A stretch of DNA of 64,000 nucleotides from positions 16,129 to 80,128 of the forward strand of contig JAGTSE010000032.1 in NCBI GenBank assembly GCA_018261615.1, written 5' to 3'. The translations under genes and the position numbers were made by a program. Each line of letters begins with the position of its first letter. Positions within the stretch are counted from its first letter, which is position 1. The stretch is from Pseudomonadota bacterium (lineage in GTDB: Bacteria; Pseudomonadota; Gammaproteobacteria; Enterobacterales; Enterobacteriaceae). Shown piece after piece: positions 1 to 8,577 of the stretch. The notes beneath the pieces were generated by a model. The model saw nothing but the letters and a program-made list of their open reading frames with translations. It did not search any database and was not told the origin of the DNA.

Positions 1-462
1 TCCGCCGACAGTCACTTCGGTGAACACTTTCATACCCTGAACTTCCAGCACTTTCAGCTGTACGCGACCATCGTCGAGCAGCAGGATATCGCCCGTCACC
101 ACGTCGGCTGGCAGGCCTTTATAATCGATGCCGACTTTTTCCTTGTCGCCTTCGCCTTTACCCAGGTTGGCGTCGAGCAGGAATTTATCGCCAACGTTCA
201 GGAAAACTTTGCCTTCCTTGAAGGTGGAAACGCGAATTTTGGGACCCTGCAAATCGCCAAGGATAGCAACATGACGTCCCAGTTTTGCCGCAATCTCACG
301 CACCTTATCTGCACGTAATTTATGATCTTCAGGTGTTCCGTGTGAGAAGTTCATACGCACCACGTTAGCGCCAGCAGCGATAACCTTCTCAAGGTTGTTA
401 TCGCGGTCAGTGGCCGGGCCTAAGGTGGTTACGATTTTGGTCCTGCGAAGCCTTCTGGACAT
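1..462 (-). CDS. pykA: Pyruvate kinase II, N-terminal part (cut by window edge)
   Basis: Pyruvate kinase converts phosphoenolpyruvate and ADP to pyruvate and ATP in glycolysis. Reading the minus strand from the ATG at 462 gives about 154 residues beginning MSRRLRRTKIVTTLGPAT, nearly identical to what I recall of E. coli PykA. It includes the RMNFSHG substrate-binding motif and the LGDLQGPKIR segment that opens the B domain. The frame stays open to base 1, so the rest of the barrel and the C-terminal effector domain lie outside the window. The gene is followed upstream by hexR on the same strand, as in E. coli. Confidence 0.97.
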   Translation of the reverse strand, partial: MSRRLRRTKIVTTLGPATDRDNNLEKVIAAGANVVRMNFSHGTPEDHKLRADKVREIAAKLGRHVAILGDLQGPKIRVSTFKEGKVFLNVGDKFLLDANLGKGEGDKEKVGIDYKGLPADVVTGDILLLDDGRVQLKVLEVQGMKVFTEVTVGG

Positions 463-588
463 GTAATACTCCGTTGACTGAAACAACTTGGTGTTGCGTG
501 AACATGAATTCGACCATTTAGCGCCCCGCTGTGAAGGGCAATGCGCCTGACCGAACAGCGTAAGGGGTTACCGCTTTGTTATTAACTA

Positions 589-1458
589 TTAGTGGTTATC
601 ACTTTTGATAAGTAGCTCCTTATCAAAGCGCGATTCTTTCAGAGCTTCTTTGACTCGCTTCAAGTTATCCCTGAATTTTGCGCCGCGGCGCAAGGTAAAA
701 CCGGTGGCCAGCACGTCAATGACGGTAAGTTGCGCAAGTCGGGAAACCATGGGCATATAAATGTCAGTATCTTCCGGTACATCAAGCGTGATAGCAAGCG
801 TTGCCTCGCGCGCAAGTGGCGTTCCTGCAGACGTCAGGGCAATTACCATGGCATCGTTTTCACGCGCCAGTTGCGCAAGTTCAACGAGGTTTTTTGTTCT
901 TCCGGTATGGGAAATCAGCACAACCACGTCATCATCGCTACAATTCATACAACTCATGCGTTGCAGCACGATGTCGTCGGAGTAAATCACCGGTACGTTG
1001 AAGCGGAAAAATTTGTTCATGGCGTCGTGCGCAACGGCGGCAGACGAGCCGAGACCGAAAAATGAAATTTTTTTCGCCTGGGTCAACAGATCGACGGCGC
1101 GATTGACGGCAGCCATATCCAGCGACTGCCGGACGTGATCGAGGCTGGCCATTGCCGACTCAAAGATTTTTCCGGTATAGGCTTCTACGCTGTCATCTTC
1201 ATCAACATTTCGATTAACATAGGGCGTACCGTTGGCGAGACTTTGCGCCAGATGCAACTTGAAGTCCGGGAAACCACGAGTATCAAGGCTGCGGCAAAAA
1301 CGGTTCACCGTCGGTTCACTGACGTCTGCTTCCTGTGCCAGCGCAGCGATGCTGGAGTGGATGGCCTGGTCCGGAGCGGCGAGGATGACTTCCGCGACCT
1401 TCCTTTCAGATTTGCTAAGGTGTTCCAGCCGTGACTGGATTTTTTCCAGCATATTCAT
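589..1458 (-). CDS. hexR: HexR, RpiR-family repressor of central carbon genes
   Basis: HexR represses zwf, edd-eda and other sugar genes and is released by 2-keto-3-deoxy-6-phosphogluconate (known for the family). The 289-residue product has the usual length. It has an N-terminal RpiR-type helix-turn-helix (about residues 1-77, with the SEPTVNRFCR recognition region) and a C-terminal SIS sugar-phosphate domain (about 120-265, with FFGLGSSA and LISHTGRT). It is divergent from zwf, and a good HexR palindrome lies in front of zwf, which supports the assignment. A 9-bp inverted repeat sits about 25-50 bp upstream of the start codon. Confidence 0.96.
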   Translation of the reverse strand: MNMLEKIQSRLEHLSKSERKVAEVILAAPDQAIHSSIAALAQEADVSEPTVNRFCRSLDTRGFPDFKLHLAQSLANGTPYVNRNVDEDDSVEAYTGKIFESAMASLDHVRQSLDMAAVNRAVDLLTQAKKISFFGLGSSAAVAHDAMNKFFRFNVPVIYSDDIVLQRMSCMNCSDDDVVVLISHTGRTKNLVELAQLARENDAMVIALTSAGTPLAREATLAITLDVPEDTDIYMPMVSRLAQLTVIDVLATGFTLRRGAKFRDNLKRVKEALKESRFDKELLIKSDNH

Positions 1459-1482
1459 GGGTTATAAAGCGCTCATGGTGAA

Positions 1483-1508
1483 ACGATTCCACTGTCAGAT
1501 GGAATCGT
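1483..1508. promoter_or_regulatory. Inverted repeat just upstream of hexR
   Basis: ACGATTCCA at 1483-1491 and TGGAATCGT at 1500-1508 form a perfect 9-bp inverted repeat with an 8-base spacer. It lies 25-50 bp before the hexR start, so it could be a repressor operator or a hairpin in the hexR leader. It does not match the HexR consensus. Its function is not known to me. Confidence 0.45.
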
Positions 1509-1739
1509 GATGCGTTTTAATCAGATATTACCCCCGCAGGAAGCAGAAAGGTAAGTGATGATGAGAAATGATGTTGTTTTTTTTCATTACATGATCAGAG
1601 TCAGATTTTATCGTTTGTTTCCAGGGCAAATATCCGGCTTTTTCAGGGCAAAACAACAGATTTTATGTCACAACAAAATAACGCACGTCCTGACAATGCG
1701 TAACAGTTTCGGGAATTACGTAAACACAGTACAGTGTAC

Positions 1740-1754
1740 TGTAATAAAATTACA
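1740..1754. promoter_or_regulatory. HexR operator in front of zwf
   Basis: TGTAATAAAATTACA is a perfect 15-bp palindrome around AAA, with the TGTAAT/ATTACA arms described for HexR sites. It lies about 50 bp upstream of the zwf start, in the hexR-zwf divergent region. HexR bound here would block zwf. The rest of 1459-1801 is AT-rich promoter DNA; I could not place a convincing Mar/Sox box. Confidence 0.8.
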
Positions 1755-1801
1755 ACCAGGGCCTGGCTAACGCTCCAGGACAGCCAACTGAGGAGATTGA
1801 C

Positions 1802-3277
1802 ATGGCGGTAGTACAAACAGCCCAGGCGTGTGACCTGGTCATTTTCGGCGCGAAAGGTGACCTCGCACGCCGAAAATTGCTGCCTTCACTGTATCAACTG
1901 GAAAAAGCGGGACAGATCCATCCGGATACACGTATCCTGGGTGTTGGTCGCGCCGAGTGGGATAAGGAAGCCTATACCAAGGTTGTTCGTGAAGCGCTTG
2001 AAACCTTCATGAAGGAAAAAATTGACGAAAGTCTGTGGGATAAGCTAAGTGGTCGTCTGGATTTTTGCAATCTGGATGTTAACGAAACCTCTGCATTCAA
2101 ACGTCTTGGCGCAATGCTGGACCAGAAAAATCGTACTACCATCAACTATTTTGCCATGCCACCGAGCACCTTTGGCGCCATCTGTAAGGGGCTGGGTGGA
2201 GCAAAACTGAACGCGAAACCGGCGCGCGTCGTGATGGAAAAGCCGCTGGGTACATCGCTTGCGACATCACGGGAAATTAACGACCAGGTGGGTGAGTTTT
2301 TCGAAGAGTGCCAGGTATACCGCATCGACCATTATCTGGGTAAAGAGACGGTACTTAACCTGCTGGCACTGCGTTTTGCCAACTCCTTGTTTGTTAACAA
2401 CTGGGACAATCGCACCATCGATCATGTGGAAATTACCGTGGCGGAAGAGGTCGGTATCGAAGGCCGTTGGGGCTACTTTGACCAGGCCGGGCAGATGCGC
2501 GACATGATCCAGAACCACTTGTTGCAGATCCTCTGCATGATTGCCATGTCGCCGCCGTCTGATCTGAGCGCGGACAGTATTCGTGATGAAAAAGTGAAAG
2601 TGCTGAAATCGTTGCGCCGCATCGATCGCGCCAACGTACGTGAAAAAACCGTGCGTGGTCAGTACACCGGCGGGTTTGCGCAAGGCAAAAAAGTGCCTGG
2701 TTATCTGGAAGAAGAGGGGGCGAACAAATCCAGTAATACTGAAACGTTCGTCGCTATCCGTGTCGATATCGATAACTGGCGCTGGGCCGGCGTGCCGTTC
2801 TATCTGCGCACCGGTAAACGTCTGCCGACCAAATGTTCAGAAGTCGTGGTCTACTTTAAAACGCCAGAGCTGAACCTGTTCAAAGAGTCCTGGCAGGATC
2901 TGCCGCAGAACAAACTGACCATTCGCCTGCAACCGGATGAAGGTGTGGATATTCAGGTGCTTAACAAGGTTCCTGGCCTGGATCATAAACATAACCTGCA
3001 AATTACCAAACTCGACCTGAGCTACTCCGAGACCTTTAATCAAACGCATCTTGCTGATGCTTACGAGCGCCTTCTGCTGGAAACCATGCGTGGTATTCAG
3101 GCCCTGTTCGTGCGCCGTGACGAAGTGGAAGAAGCCTGGAAATGGGTCGATTCCATCACCGAAGCGTGGGCAGCAGACAACGACGCGCCGAAACCGTATC
3201 AGGCAGGTACCTGGGGACCGGTTGCATCGGTGGCGATGATCACCCGCGACGGTCGTTCATGGAACGAGTTTGAGTGA
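1802..3277 (+). CDS. zwf: Glucose-6-phosphate 1-dehydrogenase
   Basis: Oxidises glucose-6-phosphate to 6-phosphogluconolactone with NADP+, the entry to the oxidative pentose phosphate and Entner-Doudoroff routes. The 491-residue protein is full length. The Rossmann coenzyme motif near the N-terminus reads IFGAKGDLARRKL. The active-site signature RIDHYLGKE spans residues 174-182, with the catalytic His and substrate-binding Lys. The ATG at 1802 follows a clear AGGAG ribosome site. A HexR operator lies upstream and a terminator follows at 3357-3389. edd and eda downstream use the lactone product after hydrolysis. Confidence 0.98.
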   Translation: MAVVQTAQACDLVIFGAKGDLARRKLLPSLYQLEKAGQIHPDTRILGVGRAEWDKEAYTKVVREALETFMKEKIDESLWDKLSGRLDFCNLDVNETSAFKRLGAMLDQKNRTTINYFAMPPSTFGAICKGLGGAKLNAKPARVVMEKPLGTSLATSREINDQVGEFFEECQVYRIDHYLGKETVLNLLALRFANSLFVNNWDNRTIDHVEITVAEEVGIEGRWGYFDQAGQMRDMIQNHLLQILCMIAMSPPSDLSADSIRDEKVKVLKSLRRIDRANVREKTVRGQYTGGFAQGKKVPGYLEEEGANKSSNTETFVAIRVDIDNWRWAGVPFYLRTGKRLPTKCSEVVVYFKTPELNLFKESWQDLPQNKLTIRLQPDEGVDIQVLNKVPGLDHKHNLQITKLDLSYSETFNQTHLADAYERLLLETMRGIQALFVRRDEVEEAWKWVDSITEAWAADNDAPKPYQAGTWGPVASVAMITRDGRSWNEFE

Positions 3278-3301
3278 TTTTCTGGCGGAAAATGTTATCT
3301 A

Positions 3302-3317
3302 ATTTTACCGGTAACAT
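3302..3317. promoter_or_regulatory. GntR operator upstream of edd
   Basis: ATTTTACCGGTAACAT differs at one base from the 16-bp GntR consensus as I recall it (ATGTTACCGGTAACAT). It lies between the zwf stop and the edd promoter region. GntR releases such sites when gluconate is present, so this predicts gluconate induction of edd-eda as in E. coli. It is upstream of the zwf terminator, about 200 bp from the edd start. Confidence 0.7.
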
Positions 3318-3356
3318 GATCTAACACAGATAACAGGATAATTTTTCACCTTTCAG

Positions 3357-3389
3357 GCCCCGACTGGATTCACCAGCGGGGCTTTTTTT
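3357..3389 (+). terminator. Rho-independent terminator after zwf
   Basis: GCCCCG at 3357-3362 pairs with CGGGGC at 3377-3382 and is followed by seven T residues. It ends zwf transcription about 80-110 bp after the stop codon. Confidence 0.85.
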
Positions 3390-3510
3390 ATTACACTGGC
3401 TGAAGCGATTTTGCCTTTGGGGCGCGGCGTTTTGGTGTTTACAGTCTGATAACTAAGGCTCATGGCATTGTTGGCGCAGTCCCCCGGACAGATAAATTTC
3501 AGGAGCCTTT

Positions 3511-5322
3511 ATGAACTCAACAATGTTACGCGTAACAAAACGTATTATTGAACGTTCGCGCGAAACCCGCTCAGCCTATCTTGCACGCATCGAACAGGCG
3601 AAAACAAACGTCGTGCGCCGTTCCACACTGGCCTGCGGTAACCTGGCCCACGGATTTGCGGCCTGCCAGCCTGACGACAAAGCCTCCCTCAAAAGCATGT
3701 TGCGCAACAATATTGCCATTATCACTTCCTACAACGACATGCTTTCCGCTCACCAGCCTTACGAAGTATATCCGGAGATTATCCGTAAAGCGTTGCATTC
3801 GGTGAACGCGGTGGGTCAGGTAGCGGGCGGCGTTCCGGCAATGTGCGACGGCGTAACCCAGGGGCAGGACGGTATGGAACTTTCCCTGCTGAGCCGCGAA
3901 GTGATTGCGATGTCGGCAGCGGTAGGGCTTTCTCACAATATGTTTGACGGCGCGCTGTACCTCGGCGTGTGCGACAAAATCGTCCCTGGGCTGGCCATGG
4001 CGGCGCTGTCATTTGGTCATTTACCGGCGCTGTTTATCCCGTCTGGTCCGATGGCGAGCGGTCTGGCGAATAAAGAGAAAGTACGGATTCGCCAGCTTTA
4101 TGCGGAAGGCAAAGTCGATCGGATGGCGCTGCTCGAATCAGAAGCGGCGTCATATCATGCGCCAGGCACCTGTACGTTTTATGGCACGGCAAACACTAAC
4201 CAGATGGTGATCGAGTTTATGGGCATGCAACTGCCTGGCTCATCGTTTGTCCATCCGGATGCGCCTCTGCGCCGTGTACTGACTGAAGCGGCAGCCCGTC
4301 AGATTACCCGCCTGACCGGCAATGGCAACGAGTGGATGCCACTCGGTAAAATGATTGATGAAAAAGCCGTGGTGAACGGTATCGTCTCGCTGCTGGCGAC
4401 AGGCGGCTCCACCAACCACACCATGCATCTGGTGGCGATGGCGCGCGCCGCAGGGATCATCATCAACTGGGATGATTTCTCCGATCTTTCTGATGTGGTT
4501 CCGCTGCTGGCGCGTCTCTATCCGAATGGCCCGGCGGACATTAACCACTTCCAGGCGGCGGGGGGAGTGCCGGTGCTGATTCGTGAATTGCTGAAAGGCG
4601 GGCTGTTGCATGAAGACGTTCACACCGTGGCGGGCTTTGGTCTGACGCGCTACACCCAGGAACCGTGGCTCAATAATGGCGAGCTGGACTGGCGTGACGG
4701 CGCGACCGCATCGCTGGATGCTAACGTCATTGCGACCATCGATCAGCCGTTCTCGAAACATGGCGGCACCAAAGTGCTGAGTGGCAATCTGGGGCGCGCG
4801 GTGATGAAAACATCGGCAGTGCCGGTCGAAAATCAGGTTATTGAAGCGCCAGCGATGATTTTTGAAAGCCAGCATGATGTTTTACCGGCCTTTGAAGCAG
4901 GTCTGCTGGATCGTGATTGCGTGGTGGTTGTCCGTCATCAAGGGCCAAAAGCGAACGGCATGCCAGAATTGCATAAACTCATGCCGCCACTTGGTGTATT
5001 ATTGGACCGCCGTTTCAAAATAGCATTAGTTACCGATGGACGGTTGTCAGGTGCATCAGGTAAAGTGCCATCGGCAATCCACGTTACACCAGAAGCATAC
5101 GATGGCGGATTGCTGGCGAAAGTGCGTGATGGCGATGTTATCCGGGTTAACGGGCAGACAGGCGAGTTAACGCTGCTGGTTGATGACAACGAACTTGCCG
5201 CACGTCAGCCACATATTCCTGACCTGAGCGCGATGCGCGTGGGCACAGGCCGCGAATTGTTCGGCGCGCTGCGGGAAAAACTCTCCGGTGCGGAGCAGGG
5301 CGCAACCTGTATCACTTTTTAA
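3511..5322 (+). CDS. edd: 6-phosphogluconate dehydratase
   Basis: First enzyme of the Entner-Doudoroff pathway: dehydrates 6-phosphogluconate to 2-keto-3-deoxy-6-phosphogluconate, using an iron-sulfur cluster. The 603-residue product has the family length (IlvD/Edd). Recognisable segments are NDMLSAHQPY, PAMCDGVTQG, the TCTFYGTANTNQ region with a cluster-type Cys, and the C-terminal TDGRLSGASG. The start follows a strong AGGAG. eda lies 36 bp downstream and is co-transcribed. Regulation is likely by GntR (site at 3302) and HexR. Confidence 0.98.
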   Translation: MNSTMLRVTKRIIERSRETRSAYLARIEQAKTNVVRRSTLACGNLAHGFAACQPDDKASLKSMLRNNIAIITSYNDMLSAHQPYEVYPEIIRKALHSVNAVGQVAGGVPAMCDGVTQGQDGMELSLLSREVIAMSAAVGLSHNMFDGALYLGVCDKIVPGLAMAALSFGHLPALFIPSGPMASGLANKEKVRIRQLYAEGKVDRMALLESEAASYHAPGTCTFYGTANTNQMVIEFMGMQLPGSSFVHPDAPLRRVLTEAAARQITRLTGNGNEWMPLGKMIDEKAVVNGIVSLLATGGSTNHTMHLVAMARAAGIIINWDDFSDLSDVVPLLARLYPNGPADINHFQAAGGVPVLIRELLKGGLLHEDVHTVAGFGLTRYTQEPWLNNGELDWRDGATASLDANVIATIDQPFSKHGGTKVLSGNLGRAVMKTSAVPVENQVIEAPAMIFESQHDVLPAFEAGLLDRDCVVVVRHQGPKANGMPELHKLMPPLGVLLDRRFKIALVTDGRLSGASGKVPSAIHVTPEAYDGGLLAKVRDGDVIRVNGQTGELTLLVDDNELAARQPHIPDLSAMRVGTGRELFGALREKLSGAEQGATCITF

Positions 5323-5358
5323 AACGATAAGATTAGTTCTGGCGAGAGAAAAACTCTG

Positions 5359-6000
5359 ATGAAAAACTGGAAAACGAGTGCAGAAGCAATTCTGAAGACA
5401 GGTCCGGTAGTGCCGGTGATTGTAGTGAACAAACTGGAACACGCTGTGCCGATGGCAAAAGCGCTGGTTGCTGGTGGTGTTCGCGTACTGGAAGTCACCC
5501 TGCGTACGGCTTGTGCGATGGATGCTATCCGCGCTATCGCGAAAGAAGTGCCCGACGCAATTATCGGTGCCGGTACGGTACTGAACCCGCAGCAACTGGC
5601 GGAAGTCACCGCTGCTGGCGCTCAGTTTGCAATCAGTCCGGGCCTGACCGAGCCGCTGCTGAAAGCCGCGACTGAAGGTACGATCCCGTTGATCCCGGGT
5701 ATCAGCACTGTTTCTGAGTTGATGCTGGGCATGGATTACGGTCTGAAAGAGTTCAAATTCTTCCCGGCGGAAGCCAACGGCGGTACTAAAGCGCTGCAGG
5801 CGATCGCTGGCCCGTTCTCGCAGGTTCGTTTCTGCCCGACTGGCGGGATCTCTCCGGCTAACTACCGTGACTACCTGGCGCTGAAAAGCGTGCTGTGCAT
5901 CGGCGGTTCATGGCTGGTACCGGCAGATGCGCTGGAAGCAGGCGATTATGATCGCATCACTAAACTGGCGCGCGAAGCGGTAGAAGGCGCGAAACAGTAA
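5359..6000 (+). CDS. eda: KHG/KDPG aldolase
   Basis: Cleaves 2-keto-3-deoxy-6-phosphogluconate to pyruvate and glyceraldehyde-3-phosphate, the last step of the Entner-Doudoroff pathway and shared with hexuronate breakdown. The 213-residue TIM barrel is full length. The Schiff-base lysine is K133, in KEFKFFPAE, and GAGTVL and CPTGGI phosphate-binding segments are present. It follows edd by 36 bp. In E. coli KdgR also controls eda; kdgR itself lies at 35868. A strong terminator follows. Confidence 0.98.
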   Translation: MKNWKTSAEAILKTGPVVPVIVVNKLEHAVPMAKALVAGGVRVLEVTLRTACAMDAIRAIAKEVPDAIIGAGTVLNPQQLAEVTAAGAQFAISPGLTEPLLKAATEGTIPLIPGISTVSELMLGMDYGLKEFKFFPAEANGGTKALQAIAGPFSQVRFCPTGGISPANYRDYLALKSVLCIGGSWLVPADALEAGDYDRITKLAREAVEGAKQ

Positions 6001-6033
6001 TCTCGCGGGCGGGTATTTACCCGCCTTGTGCAG

Positions 6034-6073
6034 AAAGGTCCGGCAGGCGATGAGCGCCTCCGGGCCTTTTTTT
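6034..6073 (+). terminator. Terminator after edd-eda
   Basis: AAAGGTCCGG at 6034-6043 pairs (one mismatch) with CCGGGCCTTT near 6060-6069; an inner AGGCG/CGCCT stem stacks within it. A run of T follows. A second smaller GGCGGGTA/TACCCGCC hairpin precedes it, right after the eda stop. The T run touches the convergent purT stop codon. Confidence 0.85.
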
Positions 6074-7250
6074 AGCCCTTAACCTGAATTGCCGCAGCTG
6101 CGGCAACCGCGCGTTCTACAGCCGTTTCGACATTGTCAGCCACGGCCAGCGCAACGCCCATGCGGCGCGAACCGTCGATTTCAGGTTTGCCAAAAAGACG
6201 CAGTTGCACGCCGGCAGCGAGCGCATTTTGCACATTATCGAAGGTCACATTCTGGCTGCTCAGGCGCGGCAGGATCACTGCTGAAGCTGCCGGGCCGTAC
6301 TGGCGAATGTCGCCAATCGGTAAACTGAGGAAAGCTCGGACATGCAGTGCGAACTCCGAGAGATCCTGGGAAATCAACGTCACCATCCCAGTATCATGCG
6401 GGCGAGGAGAGACCTCGCTGAAAATCACTTCATCGCCGCAAACGAACAGCTCTACGCCAAACAGCCCATAGCCTCCCAGCGCCAGCACGACTTTGCTGGC
6501 AATCTCCTGCGCGCGCTCCAGCGCCAGTGGCGACATCTGCTGTGGCTGCCAGGATTCACGATAATCACCGTCTTCCTGGCGATGGCCGACCGGCGCGCAG
6601 AAATGTACGCCATCAACGGCGCTAATGGTCAGAAGCGTGATTTCAAAATCAAAGTTAACTACGCCTTCGACAATCACTCGCCCGGCACCCGCGCGGCCGC
6701 CCTGTTGGGCGTATTCCCAGGCTTTCGTCAGTTGCTCTGCGCTTTTAATAAAGCTCTGGCCTTTACCGGAGGAACTCATCACCGGTTTTACGATACAGGG
6801 CAAACCCATTTCGGCCACCGCATCGCGAAAAGCTGCTTCACTATCGGCAAAGCGGTAGCGGGATGTCGGTAACTGCAACTCTTCCGCCGCCAGGCGACGA
6901 ATGCCTTCACGGTTCATTGTCAATTTTGTGGCACGGGCGCAGGGCACCACATATTGGCCTTGCGCTTCCAGTTCCAGCAGTGTGTCGGTGGCGATAGCTT
7001 CGATTTCTGGCACGATAAAATGCGGTTTTTCTTGTGTGACCAGCGCTTTCAGTGCATCACCATCAAGCATATTGATCACATGCGAACGGTGCGCCACATG
7101 CATAGCCGGCGCATTGGCGTAGCGATCAACCGCGATCACTTCAATGCCCAGTCGTTGACATTCAATGGCTACTTCCTTACCCAGTTCGCCAGAGCCAAGT
7201 AACATCACGCGAGTTGCTGCAGGACGCAGCGCAGTACCTAAAAGAGTCAT
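6072..7250 (-). CDS. purT: Formate-dependent GAR transformylase 2
   Basis: Makes formyl-glycinamide ribonucleotide from GAR, formate and ATP in purine synthesis, an alternative to PurN. The 392-residue protein is full length and has the ATP-grasp fold: an N-terminal domain with MLLGSGELGKE, the central ATP-binding KPVMSSSGKGQS loop, and C-terminal FSEVSPRPHDTG metal ligands. It is convergent with eda and divergent from yebG. A PurR-type box lies directly upstream, which fits purine control. Confidence 0.97.
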   Translation of the reverse strand: MTLLGTALRPAATRVMLLGSGELGKEVAIECQRLGIEVIAVDRYANAPAMHVAHRSHVINMLDGDALKALVTQEKPHFIVPEIEAIATDTLLELEAQGQYVVPCARATKLTMNREGIRRLAAEELQLPTSRYRFADSEAAFRDAVAEMGLPCIVKPVMSSSGKGQSFIKSAEQLTKAWEYAQQGGRAGAGRVIVEGVVNFDFEITLLTISAVDGVHFCAPVGHRQEDGDYRESWQPQQMSPLALERAQEIASKVVLALGGYGLFGVELFVCGDEVIFSEVSPRPHDTGMVTLISQDLSEFALHVRAFLSLPIGDIRQYGPAASAVILPRLSSQNVTFDNVQNALAAGVQLRLFGKPEIDGSRRMGVALAVADNVETAVERAVAAAAAIQVKG

Positions 7251-7281
7251 AGCATCTTACCGTTGGAAAAAAACTGGGCGC

Positions 7282-7304
7282 AGTATAAACGAAAACGTTT
7301 GCGC
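7282..7304 (-). promoter_or_regulatory. purT promoter with PurR box
   Basis: On the minus strand, GCGCAAACGTTTTCGT (7289-7304) differs from the PurR consensus ACGCAAACGTTTTCGT at one base as I recall it. It sits immediately upstream of a TATACT -10 element (7282-7287). Bound PurR would cover the -35 region and block purT when purines are plentiful. Confidence 0.75.
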
Positions 7305-7348
7305 CTGTCTTTTATCCCTTGCGATGCTTTTTTCATCGCGCTACTATG

Positions 7349-7364
7349 CTGTATAAATACACAG
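7349..7364 (+). promoter_or_regulatory. LexA box of yebG
   Basis: CTGTATAAATACACAG fits the CTGT-N8-ACAG LexA consensus. It lies 18 bp upstream of the yebG start, overlapping the promoter, and predicts DNA-damage induction as known for yebG. Confidence 0.9.
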
Positions 7365-7381
7365 TTGAATGAGGCTGCATC

Positions 7382-7723
7382 ATGGCGGTAGAAGTTAAAT
7401 ACGTAGTCATTCGTGAAGGTGAGGAAAAAATGTCTTTTGCCAGCAAAAAGGAAGCTGATGCTTACGATAAAATGCTCGATCTGGCGGAAGTGCTGGGCGA
7501 CTGGTTAGGTAGCGGCCCGGTAGCGCTGGAAGATGAGATGCGCGATCAAATGGCGCTGTGGCTTGCCGAACAGAAAGACGCGCTGAGCGGCATTCTGAAA
7601 TCCGGCAAATTGCCCGGCGCTGAAGCGGAAGAACCTGCCGCAGCCGCTGCTTCTGATGATGATGCTGAACCGATAGATGCGGTGGATATTAAAAGCGCAC
7701 AGAAGCGCGCGAAAGTCGCCTGA
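7382..7723 (+). CDS. yebG: YebG, SOS-induced protein of unknown mechanism
   Basis: A small cytoplasmic protein of the LexA regulon with no established biochemical role. The 113-residue product starts MAVEVKYVVIREGEEKMSF, typical of YebG. It has an acidic helical middle and a low-complexity Ala/Glu/Asp tail ending in a basic KSAQKRAKVA. The LexA box directly upstream confirms the family. The tail is longer than I recall for E. coli YebG, but such tails vary. Confidence 0.95.
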   Translation: MAVEVKYVVIREGEEKMSFASKKEADAYDKMLDLAEVLGDWLGSGPVALEDEMRDQMALWLAEQKDALSGILKSGKLPGAEAEEPAAAAASDDDAEPIDAVDIKSAQKRAKVA

Positions 7724-7786
7724 TCTTGCACTGCCAGCAATTTGTACCATGCTTTTCACTGGACAAGTAAGTACCTTGAGATAAGC

Positions 7787-8137
7787 ATGAAAATAACAGG
7801 CGTTTTTACAGGTCTGCTTTTGCTGGCAGGCAGCACCATGGCGCACGCTGCAACGGACAAAACGGTAAAGATTCCTTCTTGTGAAGGCCTTGATGCCGAT
7901 GGGATCGCGGCCAGCGTTAAGCGTGACTATCTGCAAAATCGCATTGTGCGCTGGGCAGACGATCAGAAAAAACTGGGGCAGGCCGATCCGGTCGCCTGGG
8001 TGAATCCGAAAGAGATCGTCGGCAAGAGTGATCAATGGTCGATACCGCTCACGGTTCGCGGTAAAAGTATGGATATTCACTACCGCGTGGCCGTTGATTG
8101 CAAAGTGGGTAGGGCAGAGTACCAGCCGCAGCCGTAA
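7787..8137 (+). CDS. yebF: YebF, exported/secreted small protein
   Basis: YebF is carried to the periplasm by Sec and then appears in the medium in E. coli; its natural job is unclear, though a fold relation to colicin M immunity protein is known. The product is 116 residues with a cleavable signal peptide ending near AHA (about residue 21) and two cysteines (PSCEG and VDCKV) that should form one disulfide. I chose the ATG at 7787, which starts the signal peptide MKITGVFTGLLLL; an earlier in-frame TTG adds an unlikely extension. The stop codon lies inside a 9-bp tandem repeat. Confidence 0.92.
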   Translation: MKITGVFTGLLLLAGSTMAHAATDKTVKIPSCEGLDADGIAASVKRDYLQNRIVRWADDQKKLGQADPVAWVNPKEIVGKSDQWSIPLTVRGKSMDIHYRVAVDCKVGRAEYQPQP

Positions 8138-8164
8138 TAGCCGTAATAGCCGTAATAGCCGTAA
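8131..8164. repeat. 9-bp tandem repeat spanning the yebF stop codon
   Basis: The unit GCCGTAATA occurs three times in a row, followed by a partial fourth (GCCGTAA). The yebF TAA stop is in the first unit. Each later unit repeats the stop in the same frame, because the period is a multiple of three, so copy-number change would not extend the protein. This looks like replication slippage. Confidence 0.8.
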
Positions 8165-8254
8165 CGCGATAATTTTCTCATCTTTTGCCGCTACAGACAC
8201 TTCCTAACATCCCCCTCGCTTACTCTGACCAACCACACATTGATAAGCGAGGGC

Positions 8255-8494
8255 ATGATGAGCTGGTTGAATCAAATATAGTCGCTGCTGGGTTCGAAAG
8301 ATAACGCGGATCCCTCATCTTTGGGTGGGCCGGGGGTATATAAATTGCCTGGTTTTTGCGGCAAAAAGTGATGGTCATATCGACGACAAAGAACGCGCAG
8401 CTATCTGAAGGTATTGGGAGATGCGTTACAGATCCTGCAGGCAGTTCGTGAAGAGATAGAGGCGGATATAAAGCAGCAAAAACTTACCGTTTGA
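8255..8494 (+). pseudogene. yebE: Decayed yebE (DUF533) remnant
   Basis: YebE is an inner-membrane DUF533 protein of about 219 residues that lies between yebF and ptrB in E. coli. Here only pieces remain. The start reads MMSWLNQI followed by a TAG stop and then SLLGSKDNADPSSLGG, matching the YebE N-terminus. Next, in another frame, comes CLVFAAKSDGHIDDKERAAI, matching the conserved centre. Last, LKVLGDALQILQAVREEIE and a short tail match the C-terminus. The membrane-spanning Gly-rich part and the segment between the last two pieces are deleted. No functional product is expected. Confidence 0.85.
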
Positions 8495-8577
8495 TTCTGA
8501 TTACAGTGTGGTTTCGCTTGCATCACGCGCGGGTTTTGCCAACCTTACAAGAGTGTTAAACAAAAAAGAACAATACT

